This document shows, in pieces, positions 25,630-37,900 of a DNA stretch of 64,000 nucleotides (within the stretch, counting starts at the first letter, position 1; every line of letters begins with the position of its first letter). Source of the stretch: Brugia malayi (taxonomy: Eukaryota > Nematoda > Chromadorea > Rhabditida > Onchocercidae); contig NW_025062479.1 in the NCBI RefSeq assembly GCF_000002995.4, positions 3,307,721-3,371,720 on the forward strand. The letters run 5' to 3'. Position numbers and translations under genes: made by a program. Under the pieces are notes generated by a model. The model was given only the letters and a program-made list of their open reading frames with translations. It did no database searches and was not told where the DNA came from.

Positions 25630-28600
25630 GTTCGTCGAGAATTTTATGCGGTAGTTGAAGTGCAGGGCCGTTTCGCATCGTTTAAATTACGTCGCAGTAT
25701 AAATACAAAATATTTTTCTAGAAAGGTCCCTGAAATAGTGTTTCTTTTCTAAAAAAAAAAAGAAAAGAATTTCAAAAATAATCTAAATTCCCGAGATTGG
25801 CTCTTTATATAAAAATTACAAATTTTGGAATTCCCTTTTCTTGCTACTGTTATTTCTGCAAGACCCATCAGTTTCTACTAAACCCTGAAGAAATGAAGTG
25901 CTGAAAGACGTGCACTGGGGAGGAATTAAGAAGTGATGTTTTTTTTTTTTTTTTTTACAGACAATTTAATTACTAAATAACTAGTTAATGTAAGTTGAAA
26001 AAATATGTGGAAATCTTTGAGTTATATCAATTTGAAATTTTAGTGGTCACAGTACTGGATTAATTTCAAGTATGTCTGGTTGGGAACATATTCACACAAG
26101 TACTTTTTCCATTTCCCCGAGAGATACTCTACGATCTTCCACCTAGTCCTTTCAGAGAACCAGTTAAAAATGGTTGTTTTGTCTTTGCCGATGGTCTCAG
26201 ATTTCGAGGGTGAAATCAGTCATGTTGTCGCGGCTGGAAATGAAGCGATGATTTACGTTAAGCCATTTGGTTGGTGGGGAGAGTGGGAAGAAATTAATGC
26301 TGTGCTTCAGAGTTTAGCACATTCTTTGGAGAAAATCACATCTCTCTCGGCTATCAAATCCGGTAATTATTAACTTTTATCTAGATACATTAAGTCCAGA
26401 AAAAGATTCACAAGGAAGAAAGAAAACGCTACGTTTTTCTAGCTTCTGCACGCACTTTGCAACTGCTCTGAGTGAGAGCAGATCATAATAGTAACCGCTT
26501 GCGAACTATTAAAGTCTTCAAATGCAATCTTAAGAGCATGAAGTAATACAAACAGTAAAATTTTTAGGTGAAGTTTACGTCGTAAAAGTGAAGGACTCGT
26601 TTGAAAGGTCATACATCATTCGCCGACCATTGCCTGATGTATTTTCGGTAATCCCTACTTGTCAGAGTCTAAGGAAAAAATGATTAAGTTTACATTTTTA
26701 TCTCTGACATAAAAAAAATTTGATAAATTAAAAGATGATATGTGGTAACATTGCAGATTTATCTTATTGATAAAGGCAAACAGTGTGAAGTAGAGTTTGG
26801 TGATATTTACGAATTTCCACCAGTGTTGTTGGGATTCGGGATGTTCAGTTGTATTTGCCCTGTTCTTATGTCATCTGTGGAGCAAATAAATATTTACAAA
26901 AGTTTTGTTGGGTATAAATGCAAATGCGCCGTGGGTAAGTTTGGACAAGATTAGCAACAGAAAAAATGATACATGATTTTATTGTGTGCGCGGTATTACA
27001 GTAGGGTATTGTAATAGACACATTTGAACTTTTCTAAAGCGGAAGCTTTCTAGATGCTGTGTCGAAATCCGTAGAGGTAATTGGATTTGTTCGTGGTCGA
27101 TTATTGATAGAGATTGAAGGACGCTATAAGGATCTGCGCGACATTGTTTTTGGAAAAGTAGCAAATCGTCCTGGCTGTAGTGGTATGATAGATGTGTTAT
27201 AAAAAAGTCTTTCTGTTTGACTTGCAAACTTCTGCATTCAAATTTTTAAGGGCAAAAAAAGTATTTTAAAATTGCTCTGGAAATTCAATATCGTTAGGTT
27301 TTCCTTAATGTTTCTGGATTGTTGACTTGACACTAACTCCATGGGATAGAAGCAAGATTACTTCCATGATGTTTCGTCCATTCCTTTACTTCTCTGTTTT
27401 CTTTGCACAATTGAATTTAATTTCAATCTATTTTAAAGACAAATCTCTGGAAACAAATACCAATCCACGACTATTGTTTCCAAACATAAAAGGTGTGACA
27501 AACGTTTTAATTCTCTATTAACTTTCATTTGTCTTTTAAAAAAGATTTCAGGAAAACTTGTTGGTAAATTTTTTTATTCATAATAACATTCTCCAAATAA
27601 TAGTTTTTTTTTTTTTTAGCTGTTCGCACGGGCGTAGAATTCGCCATGGAATTTGATAACACTAAAGTACTTTTTTTCAATCTCATCTCAATCCTAATAA
27701 AATACAAAAAATTCAGCAGAAATCTTATGATCATTATGTTTCGCAATCCGAAATTTACTTCTATTTTCAACAGTTACTGTCTGACCTTCCAAAATTATTC
27801 AATCCGCAACATTGTTATTATTCTGTAATTTATCGAAAAATGATTTTGATGATTCTATTTAACCAGACAGCGTTCAAACATTATGTACCTGAAATGCTAC
27901 CAGTGACAGTACCTGTTCGATTTGACAGAAGTGACCGCATGATGAACAGTTTCTGGGTTGTCAGTAAGAAAATTTTCTCAGCTGCTGAAAGGGTAAGTTT
28001 TAAGATGCCCCTCTATTCCGGAGAAAGAATTCGCTGTGAGAAACGGACATGATAAGGAAACAATTTGTTTCAATTTATTGAACATCGAAACTTAGTTATT
28101 GAATCGTTTCTTTTTTTTTTTTTAACACACAAGTGGGGAAGTGTAAAATCCATTTTTGTTAACGGTATATTGCCCCCTTTCTATGTTACTCGAAGCATTA
28201 CTAGTGTGATTACCTTTATTAAAATGATTTTAGGTGCTAAAGGAAGCATGGAATAAAATATCACGTTACCCACCTATAAGTCTCAGAGTTCAGGATATCC
28301 ACGTACGACAGATACCTTGTATTGCACGTGCTAGGGCTGACACTGCTAATAAAGCACTTTATCGTGCTATTCCAACGCAGTACGATCCTCGCACGAAAAA
28401 GTATCATTATGATTTGCTGCAGATGATTGTTTTGGAATAAGACAATTTGAACTGATATTAATATGTGTAATCGGTTATCTGTAAGAAATAATTTTCTTCA
28501 GAGTCTCAATGTTTTTGGTGGATTACGGCTGGTTCAAGTGGGTGTTGACTAATGATGTCGTTGACATTTCCACTATGGATAAGGTCAATATTTTTCTTTT

Positions 28601-30902
28601 TTTTTTTTGAGTCGAGCCAGCTAATGTAAATGAATAAGTTAATTTATCACGGCTCCACTGTATTGATCGTTGGATCGTTGAATATATTTGTTCAGATATT
28701 TCTCTTTCACGAATAGTTTCGATTATTACAGTCTGACCCAATCAGAAATTTGCCAGTAGCAATGATACATTGTCGCGAAGACACAACAAGCCCTGTTCAC
28801 GCCAAGGTTGGTTATTGTTAGATATTTTTAATTAGTTTTTGCTATCACATATTTTTCATTTTATTCTTTCTCATATTTCTTATATATTATTATCATTCAA
28901 TAAAGCTTATGCTTTTTCAAGCGACTGGAGCACTTTATTTGCAGGACCTCTTTAAGGGAGCAGATTGTGAAATAATCATCAAGGGAAATGCCATGAATAC
29001 AGATATGTATACGGTTGATTTAGTCGGACCATTTTTTACGTCGAACCGAACCGGTGGCACATCCAGTGAGCAACGACGTATGTTTTGAAGCAAACTTGAA
29101 GCATAAATTGATTTGTACTAATTCATGTATTACTTCTATTGCCACTAATGTGATTCATTTTCTTTAGCAATAAATGCAAGAGGAACAGTGCCTGACAATG
29201 AACGGGAGACTGAAATGGTTTCGTCGTGCAGAAAATTGGTCACTGAAAACTGTCAACGACAATTGATGACACCGATGATGATGGAAGCACTAAATATTGT
29301 TCGTCGTGGGTTGGCACAGCAGCCTCAAAATTTCTGGTACAACTTTGATTCACAGCGATATTTTAAAACCTATTTACAGTTTGCAGTCTGTCCACTCAAG
29401 GTAGGACAAAAAGTGCTGTTTAGGTTTTGTGAGTTAGAGATAAAATAAGCAGTTATCTAATTTTAATTTTAAATCCTCAGTTTTGATTTCTTGTGCCAGA
29501 ACAAACGAAGGAGACTAGTGTTTTGTGCATTATGATTATTTCAGGTCAAATTTGTACTCTAATCCTTTCTCAATGGCTATGCCCATGATGATGCCAGTGA
29601 TATTCCCGGTAATGTTGCCTATGTCAGTCCCGAATAATAACCTTCAGAGTGCCGGAGACAACTTTGCTGTGAGACCTCAGAAAACAATGACGAATAATTT
29701 CGAGGGCGTTAACTTCTCGAATAACAATGCAAGAGCTCGATCAGGCGTACATGCAACAAACAATAAACGTTCTCCGAAGACAGATTATGTGCAGAAAAAT
29801 AGAGCTAGGTTGTTGATTTTTTTTTTTTGGATCAGAAATTAATAATCAGTAGCAATCCTGCAAATCATTGGTTTTCTTTTGGGAAGTATTATCATTTATT
29901 ACACTTTTTTGGCTTTTGTGAGAAAAGACATGGTATCGTTTGTAAGTACAGCTTTTGACCGTTTGACCATAAATGCTTTATTTTGGTTCATCTGCTGACA
30001 TGGTTTCGGTATCTTTTCCTAGTCATTTGAATATTATTCGCTATTTTCGTTCAGATTCCAAAGCAACAATTCGCAACCAGAAAATGAATTGTTCCGCAAC
30101 GATTTTAGTGCTAGAAATGGATTCGATGTTGGTACTAGTGATAAGGTTAAACAGTTGCCACGAAATTCCTGTGAAAAGGGTAATTTCCAGTATATCTTCA
30201 CTTTAAAATTTATCCGTTATGAAAGTTGTAATTCGTTGAATAAAAAAACCGCTAATGAATTATTTAGATTTGCAAAGAACTTATAGAATAAAAGCAACTG
30301 TCTTCGATTAGATTTTTCTCGCTCCTACACATAACAAACATTTTGTCGAATTTGATTTAAAAATAAGAAAGTATTCTGATATAGTGTTGCATTATTAATA
30401 TCGTTTAGCGAATGATGATGATCTCTCATGGGATCTTCCGCCAAAATATGCAAAGCGCCGTACGTTTCCGAGAAGTAGGTATTTTTCGTAGTAGAAATAT
30501 GACAACTATAGTTACTGTACTTGTTGTATTTGATCATTAGGTTGATTATTTAGCTAATAATTGCAAAATAAGCTGCTTGGTTATGGTTATTGTTACTATG
30601 TGTTATTGTAGTGGTTTCACTACATCATACTCTTGATGCACTTATTTTAACTATTCATTTCTGTGCCGCTGATAATCTGACTTTAATTAGCTAATTTAAT
30701 GATTATATAGATTCTGACGGTAATGCGCAGAAAAATCAACTTACAGCCTGGGAAAAGGTTAGTACTTTTTTTTCTCACATAAAATATTGCAATCGAACTT
30801 TTTTTTCTTCGTAAAGATAAATGGTGAACTATTCAGGACGCCGCAGCTGATCGAGATGTTCATAACGAGCAGGGCAACAATCCATCTGGTAGTGGTGTTT
30901 AG
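25630..30902 (+). CDS. Tudor-domain protein (5' end uncertain)
   Basis: Seventeen exons can be joined in phase: 25630-25725, 26044-26362, 26568-26647, 26757-26938, 27040-27182, 27620-27666, 27867-27992, 28234-28400, 28502-28583, 28732-28806, 28945-29077, 29168-29423, 29545-29808, 30055-30179, 30409-30474, 30711-30757 and 30837-30902 (TAG). That gives at least 757 codons. The first exon is the least certain and no start codon was fixed. Two Tudor-like units are visible. The first is around MIYVKPFGWWGEWEEI and IYLIDKGKQCEVEF. The second runs from FWVVSKKIFSAAE through CIARARADTANKALYRAI to VSMFLVDYGWFKWV. The C-terminal third is Met/Asn/Pro-rich and disordered (MAMPMMMPVIFPVMLP). Tudor domains bind methylated Arg or Lys and act in germline small-RNA pathways. 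Worm EKL-1, ERI-5 and RSD-6 are candidate relatives, but I cannot choose among them. Exon 26044-26362 shows a probable frame break (see findings). Confidence 0.75.
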
Positions 30903-31942
30903 ATTTCAGGAATTGAGCGAAACAGCAATGTGTCAGATATGTCTCTAATTGCTGGTGTTCAATATTGATTTGCTAATAATCTTCGTTATCATTTACTTCA
31001 CTGATTTAGAATATATAAACCGTTATGATATGTAATATAAATACACAAATTTGATGACTGAAAGGAGTTGCTGAAATTAGAAAAAAAAAAAAACAGTTTA
31101 AGGACTAAAGACTATCGCTGACGGGAAATTAAACTAAATAAGTCTTGCCAGTAGTTGAAACAAGAATGAAAGGCTTTGGATAGTTGTGTGTTGGCTGTGG
31201 ATTTCTCTTCTAATTGTTAAGGAGTAATGAAGCAATTTCAAATCTTTTCTGCCTACGTCAGCTGGATGCTAATTACTGAATAAGCTTGAAGGTTGGCAAA
31301 GTGCGTTTCTTAGCTACGATATTGAAAATATCTACTGGATACTCTCATGGGTTTTCCTCTTTTTTTTTTGGGCGGTTTTAGTATTGATTAAGTTTGTCAA
31401 GTTTCTATAATTGTATAAGATAACAGGATAATTATGCAGTTCGATTTACCTACATACTTCCGCATCCAACATTACCATCGTGCAGATTTAGCATGAACAT
31501 GTCTAGTAAACTACTGTGTCCTTGAAATTCATAGTACGACATGCAGTTCACAAGAAATGACATAATAAAAGCCATCCCATAAAACCTAATGGATCCAATA
31601 TAGTAAAAGAACGGTACTGCTAGTGTGTTTGCAAAATAAGTTCTGAAAAATAAAACATCGCTAGGCAAGAGCACCTAAGGAAACACAGTTTGTGATCAAT
31701 TAAATATGATTGATGCTTTCATGACGACTAGCAATACACAGGAATCTTTGAAATGTTGCATGTTTTTTAGAAAATTTTTATGATATTCCTGATTTGTAAT
31801 GATGTTTCTTTAACTATAAGCGAAAATTGATGAATACCAAAAAAAAGTATAATGAATGTTTATTGTGAGACGAAATGTCACTAATACAGATCAGAACGAA
31901 GAAAAAAATCTGCATGTTGAACGAAATAATTCATCTAGGCCA
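30903..31942. other. Intergenic region between convergent Tudor and myosin genes
   Basis: The 3' UTR of the Tudor gene (+) meets the 3' UTR of the myosin gene (-). A 74-codon - strand frame at 31450-31674 is hydrophobic and Phe/Met-rich without exon borders, and I do not call it. Confidence 0.55.
31859..31864 (-). promoter_or_regulatory. Poly(A) signal of the myosin gene
   Basis: TTTATT on the + strand reads AATAAA on the - strand, 79 nt past the myosin stop codon (31943-31945). This gives a compact 3' UTR. Confidence 0.65.
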
Positions 31943-34900
31943 CTAAAACTGTACGCGTGAAGAAGAACGGAGAATAGATGACTGGGAAATTTGTACTCCT
32001 GGCGAAGCTGTCATACCGCTGCGACTTTTCGCCCGCATTTTAGAAAGAGAATTTTCGGCATGATCGGCACGCTCTTCTGCATCGTCCAACTGATGCTGTA
32101 TTTGGCGAAACTTTTGTAGATTCACATTTGCTAACTCTTCCTGAAAATTCCAGTCGAAGACACAGAAATTGATATAATCACAGATGCAATATGCAAGTGT
32201 TACAAAGCATTTTAGCATAATTTCTGAAAACCATTTTACACGAAGAATTTTGAAACTGGATATTTAAATAAATTAAAGTTATATTTAAACAAGTTAATAT
32301 CTGATTTGCACTTACGGCTTCTTCAATTTGCTTCTTTTGTGATTTTAGCTTGTTCTGCAGTTTTTCGATAAGATCTCTCGTTCTTTCGGCATTCTTTCTA
32401 TCTTCATCCACCTATAAATAGTCGAAATGGAAGATGGATAAGTATCGTCTTATTGAGCCTCTACAGAAAACGTTAAATTGAAGCACATTGCGAAGTGATG
32501 CGAACAACCTGAAACTGAAGCTCTCGAATGCGTCTTTCATGCTTAGTAAGACTTTTATTTGTCTCTTGATATCGTCGCTGTTCTCCATCAAGTTCGCTTT
32601 CAAGCTCACGAATGCGAGATTCCAGTTTGGCAATGACTTTCTTGCCACCTTTTAGCGCAGCGGCTTCTGCTTCATCCAGGCGTGCCTGAAATTTAGGACT
32701 ATAAAATGGTGTTAATTTCAAGCAACTCCATTTTCTCATCATTGTTATAGTTTTTCACAATCCTAAAGTGAAGAAAAAAAAAAGCAAAACAAACGAAAAC
32801 GTCTCAAAAAATACCTGCATCTCCTTCAACTGAGATTCCAAAGCCTTTCTTATGCGATCATTCTGTAAAGAATTTTCTTGTTCTTGTCGCAGTTGTTCAG
32901 CAAGTCGTGCGGCATCGCTACTTGCTGCTTTGTAGCGCTCTTCTGAAGCTTTGTACTCGTTCAAAGTTTCATCCAGATCAGCTTGAATCGCGAGAAGTTC
33001 GGTTTCAAGCTTCTTCTTTACAGAACTCAACGATTCAGCTTGAGCAGATAACTCATTACACTGGACATGTGCTTCATTCGCATCACGTTCCGATTGTTTA
33101 CGGGTTCGCTCTGCTTGATCCATTGCAACTGACATTTCCTCTTTCTCCGACTGCAGCAAGGTCGCTTTCTTTTCCATATTCAGATACTGTTCTCGAATCT
33201 CTTCCCGATTACGTTGTTCGATTTCAACCTGAGAGGAAATATCCTTTTTCACAAAATCTCGAAAAAAAAGGAAGGAACGAAGTTTTTCGTGGAATTACTT
33301 TAATTAAGCAAAATACCAATAAGGAACTCGACAAAGATCTTTCAAGTATACAAACCTGCTGCTGTAGTTCCCTTATTTGATCTTGATAGCGTTTCACGTT
33401 TTTCTGAGCTTCAGCGTTTGCCTGATTTGCGTGGTCTAGTGCAATTTCCAATTCGTTGATATCCGATTCCAATTTTTTCTTCAGCCTCATCAAATCTGCT
33501 TTACTTCTCGTTTCATTTTCAAGTGACGCCTGCAGTTTTGGTTTTACAAATCTGAGTCAACAAATCAATAAGTTCCTGTAATTTAAACAAAACATTTTAA
33601 AAAAAAATAACAAGTGACAGCCTAAAATCCGGGATAAAATTAGGCTGATTATGTGAATTTCTTGAACTCTTTCAAATTTTTTATTTCTAACCACTTCTAA
33701 ATTTAATTTTTGAAGTAATGAAGACATTCAGATCACCTGCATAGATTCGATTGCTCTTTGATGATTTTTGCGCGTATTTTCAAATTCCTCTTCTTTTTCT
33801 TGGATTCTTTTTTCAATCTCAGCTCTTATTTGTGAAACTTCTACCTGCGCCCGAAGTACTTTACTTTCCTCAGCTTCTAGAGCAGCTTCGGCTTCATCTA
33901 GGGCATGTTGTAACTCATCTTTTTCGACTTCCAACCGACGGATTATCTTCTGCATTTCAAATACGGAACGGCCACCTTCACCCAACTGATCTGTTAGATC
34001 TTTAATTTCTTGCGCCAACTCCTTGTTCTCACGTCTTAAACCTTCGATCGTTTCCAGAACTTCATCTTGCTCACTTTTCAGCTTGAACAATTCGGTTGAC
34101 ACATTCCGAGCTTCTCGTTGTGCATTGTCCACTTCAGCAGCTATGTCATCGGTCTTCCTCTTCCATTCATCGATTACTTTGTCGAAACCCTTCTGCTTTT
34201 TCTCAAGTTGACTTGCATATGAGTTGGCTCTCTCGACGTCCATCTAAAATTATAAATTAAAATATGGATGAAAACTAAGTACAAAATTAAATGTAAATTC
34301 TAAATTTGGAAACTAAAATTGTGTACATAAAACATAAAATTTCTAAGGAAACATAAAATTTGGACATTGTTAAAGGAGATTTACCTGAGCATCATCAAGA
34401 TCAGAAACCAAACGAGATTTCGTCTTTTCCAAGGAGCTGATCTTTGAATTGGCAGCATCCAGTGCCTCCTGAAGTTCATTGATTTTCTGCATCTGTCGTT
34501 TCTTTGACTCCTCTAGTTCATCGCTTTTCAGTAAACCTTCGCTTTCGAAACGTGTTTGCCATTGTTGAATCTCAGCATTTGCGCGACTCAATTGTTTCAT
34601 CAACTCACTTTTGGCTTCAATTTCTTCCTCCATCGATTCGCGAATTTGCTCGATTTCATGCTGATAATTTTTCATTTGCGCTGCCAAATTGTTACGATCA
34701 CGTGCTTCTTCATCCAGTGAACGTCGGGCTTCTTCCAGTTGAGATGTCAATTGAGCTTTTAGTCTCGTCATTGCATTCACCTGCGACTCCGCCTCTTCAA
34801 TTTGTTTCCCGAGGTCACTATTTTCACTGTTAAGCCGTGTCTTTAGTGTCGTAAATTCCTGAAGCTGTCGATTTTGCTCGTCGCATTTGGTCTGCAATTC

Positions 34901-37900
34901 AGCAATTTGCATCTCATACTGCTTTGAAAGCTTTTCATTGTTCATTCTTGCTGCTGTTTCGCCATCAATTTGCGCTACAAGGTCTTCGGCATCACGTTGC
35001 GCTTGTATTTTGTCTTTTTCAATTTTAGCTTTCGCCTTCTGAGCCTGTTCAATCTGATCGCCCAATTCCGCAACCGCATCGTTGTGTTTCTTACGAATTG
35101 CTGCAAGTTGATTCTCATGATTCATATTAGCTTCTTCTAGATCACGACGAAGTTTTGCCAACTCTGCTTCACGCTTCTTATTTACTTCAACTTGAGCAGC
35201 CGTAGCACCACCTTGTTCATCCAGACGATCTCCCAGTTCTTCCAGTTCACGCTGCAAGTCTGATTTTGCTCGTTCCGCTTTACTTCGTGATTGTCGCTCA
35301 TTCTCCAACTCTTCCTCCAGTTCTGTTATTCGATTTTGTGTTTCGTTGACTTGTTTTTTAAGCTTCCCAACAAGATCCTGCTCTTCTTCCAAGCGTGTTG
35401 TAATTGCTTGGGCCTCACTTTCTTTTTTTTTAAGATTACTTTCAATTTCATGTCTCTGTCTTTCAATTTCTTCCATATTCTCTTGGGCAACCTTCAATTC
35501 ACCTCCAATTTTGCGTTTCTGTTTTTCAATTTCGTTTCGTCCTCGCTTTTCTCTTTCCAAATTGTCCTCAAGATCATCCAAGCTTTGTTCTAGCTTACCT
35601 TTCAATTTGTTACTATAATTCCCTTTGTCTTCCTCAACTTGTAGATCTTCCATCAGTTTTCGATTAATTTCTTCTTGATGCTTTTTCTCCTTATTCAGTT
35701 TAGCAATGTTTTCATCCTGCTGCTGCATTTCATCCTGCAACGTCCGAATTTGTTGCTCACGACTCTGCTTATCCGCATCTGTTTTTTGCAAACGAATTTC
35801 CAAATCTGCGATTGCTTTTTTCAAATTCTCGACGTCATTTTCGATCTTTTTCTTTGAGCGTGACAAATCAGAGTTACGATCTTCTTGATCCCCAAGTCTT
35901 TCTTCCAGTTCCTGTAATTATACTCGTGAAAATAATTATTAGGCGGACCTTTTTTAATCTCAAAATTTTTTTTTTTAAATTTATCGCTATCACTTCAGAA
36001 GTCTCTAAAAATAAACTAACATGAATTTGTTTCTCAACATCGGTTTTCAGCGTTGACAGCCTGTTGAGACGATCGTCGACGTCAGATAGTTGTGCCTTGG
36101 CCGCTTCCAGTTCATTGAAAACATTGTTTCGTTCTTCCAGTAATTTCGTAGAATTGCTTTCCAATTCCTTACGAGCTTTTTCTTCGTTCGCTATGTTTTC
36201 TTCCAGCTCTTTGATTTTTTGATTCATTTTCTCAATTTCTTCACCTTCTTTGCCACATTTAAGCATAGGCTTAATTTTTCCATAAATGAGGAACCAGTCC
36301 CAGGTACGAAGCACGCACCAAGCACGTATGTTCCGTTGCAAAACTAACAGACCATGGCGTTGCTGCATGCGTCGTTGGCGATCAGCCAAATTTATAAAGG
36401 AGCGAATCCTAGCCTGGAATCCAGTAAGAGCCTCTCCAAGTTTTTGATCCCGAAGATCTTCCAGATGTGCCAAAACACCAGCTTTGAAAAAGACTTTTGT
36501 TTTACCGAGACGGAAATTCTCTTCCGTCAATGCTCCATCATTCACAAGTTTGCTGAGCATCACTTCAGCCGACTTTTTCGGATCGTCTTCGCTTTTTGCT
36601 TCTTTAGCAGCAAGAACCGCATAACGCTGCTTAAAATCTGCGTGCAAATTTCGATTTGGGAAACCTTTACGACATATGCGAATACCTTCCAATACACCGT
36701 TGCAAGTAAGCTGGTTTAGAACCAGAGCAGCATCAAGAAGTCCAGAAGTCTTCTTTTCATTCGGGATGATGCAACGGATGAAATGTGGATGCGTCATATT
36801 CAGCATACTCATTAAGCTGTTCAGTGATTCTCGGTACATCATAGAAACTGTCAAAAAAGATCCTGATTTACCCTTCTTTTTCCCACCGCCTCCATCTGAA
36901 ACATAAAATTGATCATACATACAAAAATTTGAGGTAACGAAATTGATAATCCATAAAACTGAAGAATAGAAATGTTTAAATCATGACAACAGATACAGAA
37001 CATGATATCACTTTTATCATCATAAATAGACTTTGGCGTCTTAGAGCAATATAAAACTGGAAGACGCTCAAAATGGACGAAATGATGGATGTAAATGTTC
37101 CAGTGACTCCAGTCACACAATGAAGAAAGATGTTGTTTATACGATACGATAGCCTTATTGAGTGAAATCAAGTGTCAGTAAATAAGCTTTATTGATTTAT
37201 TTTTCTGTTTGTCATTACAAACTTGTTTTCGGAACTAAGTAGTCAGTAAGTAATCATGGAAAGAAGTGTTGAACTAAGAAACAAACAGGTAATCTCGGTA
37301 GCCCTCTAAAATAACTCTAATCCTAAATTAGTGTCTGTTCATATGTCATTATTCGAATTTAGGATTCCAACAACTACACATTTCTCCTTTTTTTGTAGAC
37401 ATTCTAGAAGTTCAAAAAGTTTTATACAAATGAGATACAACTCCGAAAAGGTGCGTACCTTTTGCGGCGGCAGCTTCTTCCTGCGTTGTGTAGTCCTGCC
37501 ATATTTCCACCAGAAGGTCATTTGTTTTGGATGCTTTCATTGTAGAAACAACAGTATCGTTAAGTGGATCTTTGTTTTTCTCCAACCAATTCATGACATT
37601 GTAACGGACAGTGCCAGCGTAATGCTTCATAGCAAAATGTGCTTCGCTTTGTTTACCTTTTGGTGGCTTCGGTTTTTCAAAGTTGGGATGCTTGCCAAGA
37701 TGTGTATCGACGAGTTTTTGAGCTAAAGTCAGATCAGTGGCTTTCGGTACAATGCATTCTTCATCCAGCATTGAAATGATTCCCATTGGTTTTTCTATCA
37801 GTTCAATACAGGCTTGTAAATCAAGACCGAAATCGATAAAAGTCCACTGAATTCCTTCGCGTTCATACTCTTCCTGTTCCAATACAAACATGTGGTGGTT

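Noticed and set aside
31450..31674. Hydrophobic 74-codon - strand frame downstream of myosin
   Set aside because: Lies beyond the myosin poly(A) signal, Phe/Met-rich, no splice or family evidence.
32907..33380. 157-codon + strand frame
   Set aside because: Antisense to myosin rod exons 32815-33228 and 33356-33529 and spanning an intron; no independent support.
34504..36906. Long + strand frames (for example 34504-34833, 35291-35593, 36354-36719)
   Set aside because: Antisense shadows of the myosin rod and motor exons on the - strand.
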